Shown one piece after another: positions 13,965 to 21,617 of a DNA stretch of 21,617 nucleotides; position 1 is the first letter of the stretch, and each line of letters opens with the position of its first letter. Origin of the DNA: JABMQB01 sp964408795 (GTDB lineage Bacteria > Bacteroidota > Bacteroidia > Bacteroidales > Prolixibacteraceae); NCBI GenBank assembly GCA_964408795.1, contig CAYPAW010000027.1, forward strand, positions 1 through 21,617, in the 5' to 3' direction. Under the pieces are notes generated by a model, which worked only from the letters and a program-made list of their open reading frames with translations, was not told where the DNA came from and made no database searches. The translations under genes and the position numbers were made by a program.

Positions 13965-15878
13965 ATGAAAAACAACACTTTAAATCTTCAAAATCTCCCA
14001 TACCGATGGATCCTTATTCTGGGGCTCCTTTTGCTTGTAAACATCCTTCAGGCTCAGGATCCGAATTTTCATATTTACCTCTGTTTTGGGCAGTCGAATA
14101 TGGAAGGAAATGCCCGGATTGAAGAACAAGACAAAACGGTAGATGACCGGTTTCAGGTGATGGCTGCCGTTGATTGTCCCGATCTGGGCCGAACCATGGG
14201 AAACTGGTACCCGGCGGTTCCGCCCTTATGCCGTTGCCGCACCGGATTAACCCCGGCTGATTATTTTGGCCGGACCCTCGTTGAGAACTTACCCAAACAC
14301 ATCAAAGTAGGTGTAATCAATGTGGCAGTCGGCGGTTGCAAAATTGAATTGTTCGACAAAGAGAATTGTCAGTCGTATGTGGAAACGGCTCCGGGATGGA
14401 TGAAAGGAATGCTTGCCGAATACGACGGGAATCCTTACGGGCGGCTCGTAGAAATGGCGAAGCAGGCCCAAAAGGACGGAGTGATCAAAGGGATTTTGCT
14501 GCATCAGGGGGAATCGAATACAAACGACACCCTATGGCCACAGAAAGTAAAGGATGTTTACGACCACCTGATTGCAGACCTTGAACTCAAACCGGAGCTT
14601 GTGCCTTTGCTTGCCGGTGAAGTGGTTCATGAAGACCAGGAGGGTGCCTGTGCCAGCATGAATAAAATCATCGCTACCCTGCCGGATGTCTTGCCCAACA
14701 GTTTTGTCATTCCTTCGGTCGGATGCCCGCAAAGAGGCGACCGTCTGCATTTTACAGCCGAAGGGTATCGAATGCTGGGCAAACGATATGGAATGCGAAT
14801 GCTTTCGCTGCTCGATTATAAAAGCACAGATCCCGACGTAGTGCGGGGGGAACAGGCTCCGCGAGCCTCATTGGGGCAAAGGAATTTTGGGGGCTCCGTT
14901 TTACCGGGCGGTCAACGACCTCCCATGAGGCGGCCCCGCCCGGAACCCGAAATCCAAACCGTAACCCTGGAGGAGATTTCGATGAGTGATCCTTTTATCT
15001 TTCCGGATAAAAAAACGCAAACCTATTACCTGACCGGCACCGGAGGGCGTCTATACAAAAGCAAAGACTTGAAAATGTGGACCGGTCCCTATTCCATCAT
15101 TGACCTCACCGGCACATGGATGGAGGGTCATTTTGTGGCAGCAGCAGAAATCCACCCATTCGGCGATGCATACATTCTGGCCGGCACCTGGAACGACCAC
15201 GGCAATCCAATTGAATATGTACCCCGTCGTTATGTTGTACCTACCAACCAAACACAACTTTTGGTGTCTGATTCCCCCGAAGGGCCATACACACCCCTGG
15301 TTCCGGAATATGATTTCTGTCTGGGGCCCAGGGACTGGGATATTATCGATGGAACACTTTACGAGGAAAACGATACCGTCTATATGGTATTTGTCCACGA
15401 GTGGACGCAACTCATTGACGGAACCATGGCTTACATGCCTCTTTCGAGGGACCTGACGCATCGGACAGCCGAACCCACAACAATCTTCCGGGCCAGTGAA
15501 GCTGCATGGTCCAAAGAAATGAACAGCATAGGAGAAGCAACGTTTGGGATGAAGATGCCCGGATGGGTGACCGATGGTCCTCAGCTGTTCAGAACCCAGA
15601 CAGGGAAACTGGGAATGTTGTGGTCAAGCTGGGGCGAAAACCGGTATGCACAGGGGGTCGCTTATTCCGAATCAGGAAGCATCAAAGGGCCCTGGATTCA
15701 AGAAGAAAAAGCATTCAAAGGAGATAACTCAGGCCATGGAATGATCTTTTCAACATTCGATGGCAAACGGTTGTTTATCATCCACCATGCAGAAGAAAAC
15801 GGACCCCGCAAACCACAGATTTATGAAATAGACGACTCCGGAGATAAACTGATCCTTGGAAAAAGAGTTCAATGGTAA
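13965..15878 (+). CDS. Two-domain enzyme: SASA/CE6-like carbohydrate acetylesterase fused to a GH43-like propeller
   Basis: A 637-residue secreted protein with two catalytic-type modules. A signal segment covers 1-31. Residues about 34-284 form an SGNH-like SASA domain with Ser44 in FGQSNMEG, the HQGESN block at 180-185, and His262 in DRLHFTAEGY, the expected esterase nucleophile and general base. A Pro/Arg/Gly-rich linker at about 290-330 joins a five-bladed GH43-like domain at 335-637. There Asp342 in SDPF is the putative base and Asp459/Asp462 are near the modulating position. VTDGPQLF has Asp537 where GH43 enzymes usually have Glu. GHGMIF (590-595) fits the GH43 metal/histidine site. It would deacetylate the glycan and cut a neighbouring pentose link with one polypeptide. 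Start ATG 13965 immediately precedes the signal. Esterase family is firm; the second activity is less certain. Confidence 0.87.
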   Translation: MKNNTLNLQNLPYRWILILGLLLLVNILQAQDPNFHIYLCFGQSNMEGNARIEEQDKTVDDRFQVMAAVDCPDLGRTMGNWYPAVPPLCRCRTGLTPADYFGRTLVENLPKHIKVGVINVAVGGCKIELFDKENCQSYVETAPGWMKGMLAEYDGNPYGRLVEMAKQAQKDGVIKGILLHQGESNTNDTLWPQKVKDVYDHLIADLELKPELVPLLAGEVVHEDQEGACASMNKIIATLPDVLPNSFVIPSVGCPQRGDRLHFTAEGYRMLGKRYGMRMLSLLDYKSTDPDVVRGEQAPRASLGQRNFGGSVLPGGQRPPMRRPRPEPEIQTVTLEEISMSDPFIFPDKKTQTYYLTGTGGRLYKSKDLKMWTGPYSIIDLTGTWMEGHFVAAAEIHPFGDAYILAGTWNDHGNPIEYVPRRYVVPTNQTQLLVSDSPEGPYTPLVPEYDFCLGPRDWDIIDGTLYEENDTVYMVFVHEWTQLIDGTMAYMPLSRDLTHRTAEPTTIFRASEAAWSKEMNSIGEATFGMKMPGWVTDGPQLFRTQTGKLGMLWSSWGENRYAQGVAYSESGSIKGPWIQEEKAFKGDNSGHGMIFSTFDGKRLFIIHHAEENGPRKPQIYEIDDSGDKLILGKRVQW

Positions 15879-15973
15879 ACCAATCGAAATTATAAAAAAA
15901 ATCAGGAGATGATGAGCGTTCACGATAGGCAGAAAGGGTCTGTGCATTGTTCCGCTTCAGGATCCCGGAATAT

Positions 15974-16004
15974 TATCTAAAATATAAAGTACAATATCTA
16001 AAAT
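15974..16004 (+). promoter_or_regulatory. Candidate activator-binding direct repeat
   Basis: The ten-base word TATCTAAAAT occurs twice, at 15974-15983 and 15995-16004, exactly 21 bp apart, placing both on one DNA face. The pair ends 26 bp before the -7 box at 16031. This is the geometry expected for an AraC-type or hybrid two-component regulator, but the binding protein is not in the window. Confidence 0.4.
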
Positions 16005-16030
16005 GATAATATAGAATTGATTTACACAGG

Positions 16031-16038
16031 TAACTTTG
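16031..16038 (+). promoter_or_regulatory. Candidate -7 promoter element for the GH9 gene
   Basis: TAACTTTG matches TAnnTTTG perfectly. No -33 TTTG is found at 18-20 bp, so it would need an activator, for which the direct repeats just upstream are candidates. The leader to the start codon at 16253 would be about 210 nt. Confidence 0.45.
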
Positions 16039-16252
16039 TAGAAAAATATTGATCGGTTGGTTGTATTTCACGGATGCACCCTGCCACGAGGCCGGGTAAG
16101 GATATTTCCCAACGATGCATCGAGTGAGACGGTGCAGGCCGGCGAAAGATTGTGGTTCGCACTGGAACATTGTTATACCAAAACCTTTCATGCCTGCATC
16201 CTTCCCTTTGTCAGAAATACCATGGTACCAATTGCAAACCAATTAAAGATAG

Positions 16253-18838
16253 ATGAAAAATAAGAAAAATTTTGTTGCCAATCGTGCATGTAAAGCAAAA
16301 CAGACATTATTAGGATGTTTCATCCTTTTTACAAGCTTGTCTTTCGGACAGAAACTGCAGGTAAACGACCTTGGATACTTTGAAAAAAGGGGTGTGAACC
16401 TGTTTGTATTCACCAATGAGTACAATGGAATGTTCTTCGACGAAAAAACAGCAGGAGTTGAGATTATTCATCATGGGGTCAGGACTTCCACCGGAGGGGC
16501 CGTAAGAATGCAGAATACTCCTGAACAGTGGGATCAGATTCCCTCCGTTGTTGGAAGGACTGTTGACCAGGAGAACAACCGCATTGAAGTAGAATTGTAT
16601 TACAAAGAACTTGATTTTAAGACGAGAATAATGGCAACCGCAAAAGATGAGGGTGTGGAAATCAGCGTTTCCCTTGATGAACCGCTACCTGAGAAACTCG
16701 AAGGGCGTGCAGGTTTTAACCTTGAGTTTCTTCCTTCCGCTTATTTTGGACACACCTACCTTGCCGGTGGCAAGCCGGGTATTTTTCCCAAATATCCTTC
16801 TGACAAGACGGAAATAAGGCCAATCGCTGAAAAAATCCCACAGTTTGCCGGCCATACGACCTTTGATGACCGGGGGCGTGGGGAATTTATTGTTACCCAT
16901 CCGATGGCTTCAGGGAATAAGATCATCCTGGCTCCTGAGGATCCCGTGAAAAGGGTGATCCTTCAGTCGGAAGCCGAAATCATGCTGTTCGACGGACGCA
17001 ACCAGGCACAAAACGGCTGGTTCATAGTGCGTAGTTTGCTTCCTTCCGGAAAAACAGGGATCGTATTAACCTGGTACCTTGAGCCCCATGCGATTCCCGA
17101 TTGGAAAAGGGAACCGGTGATTGGTTTTTCCCAGGTAGGATATACACCCGGTCAGGAGAAGATAGCCGTGATTGAACTCGACCCGAATGATCCCCCCCGA
17201 AAAACAGCCACCCTGTTTCAGGTTACAGAGGATGGGAAAAAGATCGAAAAATTAACAGGCGATATTCAGGAATGGGGCGATTACCTTCGTTATACCTATG
17301 TGAAATTTGATTTCAGTTCAGTAAAAGATCCGGGTGTGTATTTCATTCAATATGGCGACCAGGAAACCAATCCTTTTCCGATAAGCTCCGGTGTATATGA
17401 TCGTATCTGGCACCCCACACTGGATGTATGGTTTCCTGTACAGATGGATCACATGCAGGTCAATGAAGCCTACCGGGTTTGGCATGGTGAACCCTTTCAG
17501 GATGATTGTTTGCAGGCGCCCACGGATGTACAACACTTCGACGGGTACCGGATGGGGGAAACGACCGACACAAAATACAAACCCCTGGAACGCATTCCGA
17601 ATATGGCTGTTGGCGGCTGGTTCGATGCCGGCGATTTCGACATCCAAACCGGATCACACAACAGCGTAGTATCCAGTTTTGTAGATGCCTGGGAGATGCT
17701 TGCCATCGATCGCGATCAAACATACATCGACCAGAAAACAAGGTATGTGGATATACACAGACCGGACGGAAAACCCGACATCCTGCAACAGATAGAACAC
17801 GGCGTACTCAACCTGGTGGCCCAGTGCGAAAATATCGGGCATCCGGTGCGCGGAATTGTTGTTCCCAACCTTCATCAGTACCATCACCTGGGGGATGCCA
17901 TGACAGAAACCGATAATCTTCCCTATAATCCGAACCTGAAACCCTTTGAAACCGATGGAACATCAAGCGGAACCCTGGATGACCGCTGGGCATTTACCAA
18001 CCGCTCTCCCTTCCTGGATCTGCAAACGGCAGCAACCCTGGCTGCTGCAAGCCGGGTTCTGAAAGGATTTAACGACGACCTCGCCAAAAGAAGCCTTGCA
18101 CAAGCCATACGGTTATGGGAAGAAACAACCGAAGCCACGACCCATTCAGAAGAAAACAACAGTCCGATGAGGAGATTTCGTGTGGGGTCGGATATGAATA
18201 CGGTTCTGGAACTGTATATCACGACGAAAGAGGAAAAATACAAAACCCGCTTTCTGGATCAACTATGGACATCCCTCGAGCCTCGTACCGGAGGCAGAGG
18301 CGGATTTGCAATGGGCAGAGGCCTCAGCACTGCCTTAAAAGCAATGCCTTACATGGATGAAGATTACAAAACCAAACTGAAAGAATATGTGGTAACATAT
18401 AAAGAGTCGTTGGCGGAATTGGAAAAAGACAACCCGTACGGTGTTTCGATAAGACTCGGAACCTGGGGCGGCAGCGGATCTGTTGTAAACGAAGCCTTTA
18501 CAAACTACCTTGCTTACAAAGCTTTCCCGGATGTGATGAGCAAAGAAGATGTGCTCAGAGGGGTAAATTACCTGTTTGGATGCCATCCCTACTCGAATGT
18601 GTCGTTTGTGAATGACGTTGGGGTTCATACAAAAAAGGTTGCCTATGGAAATAATCGCGCCGATTTCACAACCATCGCAGGAGGGATCGTCCCGGGATTG
18701 ATTCTCCTGAAACCCGATTTTCTTGAAAACAAAGACGACTGGCCTTTCCTGTGGGGTGAAAACGAAGTTACCATAGGAGGTTGCGCTGAATATATCCTGC
18801 TCGGAGGAGCAGTAAATGATTTACTGAAAAATGAATAG
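16253..18838 (+). CDS. Large GH9 family glycoside hydrolase with extra N-terminal beta domain
   Basis: A secreted 861-residue enzyme expected to cut a beta-1,4-linked backbone. Residues 1-32 form a signal peptide with a long basic start. About 33-285 is a beta-rich region I cannot assign. About 288-380 is the CelD_N Ig-like domain (FSQVGYTPGQ at 292-301), and the GH9 barrel runs from about 385 to the end. DAGD at 458-461 gives Asp458/Asp461 as catalytic base pair, and Glu838 in ENEVTI is the general acid. The only other GH9 in the window (24-2093) has a much shorter N-terminal region and weak overall likeness, so the two are not recent duplicates. An upstream -7 box and direct repeats suggest its own promoter. 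It is followed after 70 bp by the first CE1 gene. Backbone specificity is not readable from the sequence. Confidence 0.9.
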   Translation: MKNKKNFVANRACKAKQTLLGCFILFTSLSFGQKLQVNDLGYFEKRGVNLFVFTNEYNGMFFDEKTAGVEIIHHGVRTSTGGAVRMQNTPEQWDQIPSVVGRTVDQENNRIEVELYYKELDFKTRIMATAKDEGVEISVSLDEPLPEKLEGRAGFNLEFLPSAYFGHTYLAGGKPGIFPKYPSDKTEIRPIAEKIPQFAGHTTFDDRGRGEFIVTHPMASGNKIILAPEDPVKRVILQSEAEIMLFDGRNQAQNGWFIVRSLLPSGKTGIVLTWYLEPHAIPDWKREPVIGFSQVGYTPGQEKIAVIELDPNDPPRKTATLFQVTEDGKKIEKLTGDIQEWGDYLRYTYVKFDFSSVKDPGVYFIQYGDQETNPFPISSGVYDRIWHPTLDVWFPVQMDHMQVNEAYRVWHGEPFQDDCLQAPTDVQHFDGYRMGETTDTKYKPLERIPNMAVGGWFDAGDFDIQTGSHNSVVSSFVDAWEMLAIDRDQTYIDQKTRYVDIHRPDGKPDILQQIEHGVLNLVAQCENIGHPVRGIVVPNLHQYHHLGDAMTETDNLPYNPNLKPFETDGTSSGTLDDRWAFTNRSPFLDLQTAATLAAASRVLKGFNDDLAKRSLAQAIRLWEETTEATTHSEENNSPMRRFRVGSDMNTVLELYITTKEEKYKTRFLDQLWTSLEPRTGGRGGFAMGRGLSTALKAMPYMDEDYKTKLKEYVVTYKESLAELEKDNPYGVSIRLGTWGGSGSVVNEAFTNYLAYKAFPDVMSKEDVLRGVNYLFGCHPYSNVSFVNDVGVHTKKVAYGNNRADFTTIAGGIVPGLILLKPDFLENKDDWPFLWGENEVTIGGCAEYILLGGAVNDLLKNE

Positions 18839-18854
18839 TACTCTTCCGAAAACT

Positions 18855-18889
18855 CATTACCACGTCCACAGGACAGGGTTTTCGATAAT
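18855..18889 (+). repeat. 35-nt intergenic element, copy B
   Basis: Partner of 13789-13823 (27 of 35 identical, no gaps). Here the pairing is GTCC/GGAC around ACA rather than the CCACG/CGTGG of copy A. It fills most of the 70-bp gap between the GH9 and CE1 genes. Confidence 0.5.
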
Positions 18890-18908
18890 ACACTAAAAAC
18901 AAAAAATA

Positions 18909-20024
18909 ATGAAGAAACATTCACTCATCGTCGTTTTATTGTTGGCACTATCTGGTTCCCTGTGTTTCGCACAGTCAGACCAGGAAGCCATCAAAGAAGA
19001 TTTTACCCCTTCGACACTGAATCAGCCGGGACAGGAATACCCGCAGGTCAATTCTCAGGGTTATGCCCGCTTTCGCATCGAGGCTCCGGAAGCAAAAAGT
19101 GTGATCGTAGGTCTGGGAGGAAGAGGCGGAACTCCCTTAACAAAAACAGAAGATGGTTTCTGGATGGGCACCACAGCTAGGCCTTTGGATGAAGGCTTTC
19201 ACTACTACCACCTTACAGTGGACGGAGGTACCTTTAACGATCCCGGAACATTAAATTTTTATGGATCAACCCGTTGGGAAAGCGGAATAGAAATACCCGC
19301 TCACGATCAGGATTTTTATGCCCTGAAAGATGTCCCTCACGGGAATGTAGTTCAGATTCTTTTCCCTTCCGAAAGCACAAACACATCCCGTCGGGCTTTT
19401 GTTTATACACCTCCGGGGTACGAAAAGAATCAATCGAAACGGTATCCGGTGCTTTACCTGCAACATGGTTGGGGCGAAGATGAAACCGCCTGGTCAAACC
19501 AGGGCCATGCGAACCTGATTATGGACAACCTGATTGCCGAAGGGAAAATGGACCCGTTTCTTATTGTGATGACCTATGGAATGACCAATGAGATTGAGTT
19601 TGGTGGGTTACGAAATTTCGATATCAACCCTTTTCAGACGGTCCTTCTGGAGGAATTGATCCCATATGTTGATGCCCATTTTCGTACGATTGCCGACCAG
19701 CCACATCGTGCAATGGCCGGACTCTCAATGGGTGGCATGGAAACGAAAACCATCACCCTGAACCATCCTGAAATGTTCTCACACTATGCCTTGTTAAGTG
19801 GTGGCACCTATGCCCCCGAGGATATCAAGGATAAATCCAACGTTCAACTGATCTTCCTGAGTTGCGGCAGCAAGGAAAGACCCGAAGGGGTTAAGAATGC
19901 TGTGGTTTCACTGAAGGAAGCCGGCATCCATGCAGTTTCTTATGTATCCGAGGGTACAGCCCATGAATTCCAGACCTGGCGCCGTAGCCTTTATCAGCTT
20001 GCTCCGCTGCTTTTCAAAAAGTAA
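18909..20024 (+). CDS. CE1-type esterase (feruloyl/acetyl esterase-like) with N-terminal E-set domain, copy 1
   Basis: A secreted alpha/beta-hydrolase of 371 residues, probably releasing ferulate or acetate from a plant glycan. The signal peptide is 1-22. An Ig-like E-set/CBM48-like domain covers about 45-125 (FRIEAPEAKSV, GFHYYHLTVDG). The esterase domain runs about 140-371 with YPVLYLQHGWGE (oxyanion region), nucleophile Ser273 in GLSMGG and His352 in TAHEFQTW. The usual acid Asp after the CG pair is not seen: CGSKE places Glu323 there. The next gene is its close paralogue, 25 bp downstream, so the two are almost certainly one transcript and a tandem duplication. Feruloyl versus acetyl specificity cannot be set from sequence alone, as this family also contains arylesterases and inactive members. 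Confidence 0.9.
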   Translation: MKKHSLIVVLLLALSGSLCFAQSDQEAIKEDFTPSTLNQPGQEYPQVNSQGYARFRIEAPEAKSVIVGLGGRGGTPLTKTEDGFWMGTTARPLDEGFHYYHLTVDGGTFNDPGTLNFYGSTRWESGIEIPAHDQDFYALKDVPHGNVVQILFPSESTNTSRRAFVYTPPGYEKNQSKRYPVLYLQHGWGEDETAWSNQGHANLIMDNLIAEGKMDPFLIVMTYGMTNEIEFGGLRNFDINPFQTVLLEELIPYVDAHFRTIADQPHRAMAGLSMGGMETKTITLNHPEMFSHYALLSGGTYAPEDIKDKSNVQLIFLSCGSKERPEGVKNAVVSLKEAGIHAVSYVSEGTAHEFQTWRRSLYQLAPLLFKK

Positions 20025-20049
20025 AATCATTCATAAAAAATTGTTCACA

Positions 20050-21252
20050 ATGAAAAAATCACATTTGGCTTTATTTATCTCCGCCCTTTTAACAAGCGGA
20101 ATGGGTTTGGCTCAGACGGATCAAACATCCGTAGTTGAGGATTTCAAAACATCATCTACCACACAGCCAGGCAAAGAATACCCAAAAGTAAATTCCGAAA
20201 GAAGGGTACGTGTTCAGATTACTGCTCCGGAAGCAACCCGGGTTCAGTTTGATATTGATGCCGTAAAATACGACCTAACCAAAGATGAAAACGGCGTATG
20301 GACCGGCGAGTGTGCTCCCCAGGATGAAGGATTTCATTACTACCAGCTTTGGGTTGACGGAGCGGCCGTTCCCGATCCGGGAAGCTTGTATTTCTATGGC
20401 GCCAGCCGTTGGGGTAGCGGCATTGAAATTCCGGCCAAAGACCAGGATTTTTATGCATTAAAAGATGTTCCTCATGGTGATTTACGCGAAAGCTATTATT
20501 ATTCGAAAACCACAGAAAGCATGCGTCGCGTTTTTATTTACACTCCTCCCGGGTATGACCAGCATAAAAACAAAAAATACCCCGTTTTGTATTTACAACA
20601 TGGCATGGGCGAAAATGAAACCGGATGGGGAAACCAGGGACGTGCGAACCTGATTATGGACAATCTGATTGCCGAAGGCAAGGCCACTCCGTTGATCATC
20701 GTCATGGAAAATGGCAGCGTCCAGTTTGGCGATCGTCCACGGGGGCCCAGACCTGAAAGAGCAGCACCCGGAGACTCAACCCGAAGAAGGCCGGGAGGCC
20801 CCGGGGGTTTTAACTTTGCCGGGCAATTTGAAAAAATTCTCCTGGATGACCTGATTCCCCATATCGAATCGAAATACCGGGTAATAGCCGATCAGGAACA
20901 TCGCGCCATGGCCGGTTTATCCATGGGCGGCATGCAAACCCGATCCATTACCCTGGCCCACCCTGAGGTATTTTCCCATGTGGGTATTTTCAGCGGAGGA
21001 AGCATTAGCCCGGATGATCTTACCCATTCACCCGACTTCAAAGAAAAAGTAAAAGTGGTGTTTGTCAGCTATGGCAGCCGCGAACTCGAAAACCGCAGAA
21101 TGAGCTTTGGCGGCGATCCCAAAGAAAATGTGGAAGCACTTAAAAAGGCCGGCATAAACGCACATTTCTCCGTTTCACCCTCTACAGCTCACGAATGGCA
21201 AAGCTGGCGAAGAGGATTGCATGAATTTGCCCCGCTTCTGTTTAAAAAATAA
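20050..21252 (+). CDS. CE1-type esterase (feruloyl/acetyl esterase-like) with N-terminal E-set domain, copy 2
   Basis: A paralogue of the preceding gene, 400 residues from the ATG at 20050. The frame is open further upstream to 19930 but that part overlaps the previous gene, while 20050 starts a normal signal peptide (1-22). The E-set domain spans about 45-120 and the esterase about 135-400. Nucleophile Ser291 in GLSMGG and His381 in TAHEWQSW are present, and Glu345 in YGSREL sits at the usual acid Asp position, as in copy 1. It differs by an insertion of about 25 Pro/Gly/Arg-rich residues at 229-256 between the NGSVQFG strand and the FEKILLDDLIP helix, where copy 1 has a short loop. That insert lies near the substrate-access side in this fold, so specificity may have diverged. 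By eye the two share more than half of their residues. It is the last gene of the cluster seen here. Confidence 0.9.
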   Translation: MKKSHLALFISALLTSGMGLAQTDQTSVVEDFKTSSTTQPGKEYPKVNSERRVRVQITAPEATRVQFDIDAVKYDLTKDENGVWTGECAPQDEGFHYYQLWVDGAAVPDPGSLYFYGASRWGSGIEIPAKDQDFYALKDVPHGDLRESYYYSKTTESMRRVFIYTPPGYDQHKNKKYPVLYLQHGMGENETGWGNQGRANLIMDNLIAEGKATPLIIVMENGSVQFGDRPRGPRPERAAPGDSTRRRPGGPGGFNFAGQFEKILLDDLIPHIESKYRVIADQEHRAMAGLSMGGMQTRSITLAHPEVFSHVGIFSGGSISPDDLTHSPDFKEKVKVVFVSYGSRELENRRMSFGGDPKENVEALKKAGINAHFSVSPSTAHEWQSWRRGLHEFAPLLFKK

Positions 21253-21617
21253 AGAATTTACCGTCGATATTCGGATGAATAGAACCAGGAACCTGGAAAA
21301 GTGGAAGGGTGGAAAGGTGGAAAAGTGAAGAACCAGGAACCAAGAACCAGGAACCAGGAAAAGTGATAAGGTGGAAAGGTGGAAAGGTGGAAAAGTGAAG
21401 AACCAGGAACCAAGAGCCAGGAGTCAAGATTATTGATTCCGCCTTTGAAAAATACGGGCCAGTGTGTAGGCATGAGACCGCCACGCCGTCTAAAGCCGGC
21501 TCGCGGAATCGTGCTTCCAACAGACGATAGAATAAGATAGATATTCTTGCACAAAACATGACTGGAAGCAAGATTCAGCGATCCCGCTGAAAGCGGGTGA
21601 AGCTGTCTCACGAATTT
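21253..21617. other. Non-coding region downstream of the esterase genes
   Basis: No gene is supported up to the window edge. It contains the purine-rich low-complexity repeat (21286-21425) and a short perfect hairpin at 21583-21597 (CCCGCT GAA AGCGGG). No terminator with a T run is visible after the esterase stop codon. Confidence 0.6.
21286..21425. repeat. Purine-rich low-complexity intergenic repeat
   Basis: The stretch is built from words such as GGTGGAAA, AAGTGAAG and GAACCAGGAACC. A 38-nt segment at 21308-21345 recurs identically at 21378-21415, 70 bp later. All three frames read through as meaningless Pro/Gly or Trp/Phe/Leu strings, so it is not coding. Similar repeats are familiar in Bacteroidota intergenic DNA. 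Confidence 0.85.

Larger units (their letters stand above)
15879..16252. other. Intergenic region upstream of the second GH9 gene
   Basis: A 374-bp spacer without a convincing gene. It holds a pair of direct repeats 21 bp apart (15974-16004) and a perfect TAnnTTTG box (16031-16038), listed separately. A moderately GC-rich stretch from 16060 to 16150 would form part of a transcribed leader of about 210 nt. No strong terminator follows the fusion gene. Confidence 0.5.

Noticed and set aside
19930..20049. Longer start for the second CE1 gene
   Set aside because: These 40 codons overlap the end of the first CE1 gene in another frame, whereas the ATG at 20050 begins a normal signal peptide.
21258..21611. 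Minus-strand frames of 109-117 codons at the right edge
   Set aside because: They translate the low-complexity repeat into recurring GSWFLVPGS-like strings and have no domain.

Overview
The window looks like chromosomal DNA from a plant-polysaccharide-degrading member of the Bacteroidota, probably Bacteroidales or Marinilabiliales. The grounds are secreted glycoside hydrolases in tandem, an OmpA/TPR/beta-propeller envelope protein, no Shine-Dalgarno-like sequences, promoter elements of the TTTG / TAnnTTTG type, and a tRNA gene without an encoded CCA. This placement comes from family content and signals, not from any database search.

Layout. (1) 24-2093: a secreted GH9 endoglucanase-like lipoprotein at the left edge. 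(2) 2112-7117: a housekeeping and envelope stretch. It holds a convergent PorE-like OmpA protein (minus), a 66-residue unknown protein, a small PepSY membrane protein, a probably Tat-exported glycosylasparaginase (minus), and a free-standing threonyl-tRNA synthetase editing domain of archaeal type. (3) 7147-7807: a terminator, a very clear promoter, tRNA-Pro(CGG), its terminator, and then a 112-bp tandem repeat and other palindromes. (4) 7808-9121: an AAA_14/DUF4143 ATPase on the minus strand, preceded by four units of a repeat with exact 33-bp spacing. (5) 9650-21252: six co-directional secreted carbohydrate-active enzymes, namely GH43 with a CBM6-like tail, GH127/GH146 beta-L-arabinofuranosidase, a carbohydrate-esterase/GH43-like fusion, a large GH9, and two tandem CE1-type esterases. 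(6) 21253-21617: low-complexity intergenic repeats up to the edge.

The right-hand cluster reads as part of a polysaccharide utilisation locus for a substituted plant cell-wall glycan. GH9 would cut a beta-glucan or similar backbone. GH43 and GH127/146 would strip alpha- and beta-linked arabinofuranose (or xylose). The SASA-type and CE1-type esterases would remove acetyl or feruloyl groups. An acetylated, feruloylated arabinoxylan-type substrate fits best, but this is inference. No SusC/SusD pair, sulfatase or regulator gene lies inside the window.

The points most worth a second look are the solo ThrRS-editing domain that seems to lack its key lysine, the esterase-GH43 fusion with Asp at the usual general-acid Glu position, the large unassigned N-terminal region of the second GH9, and several intergenic repeat and operator-like structures.
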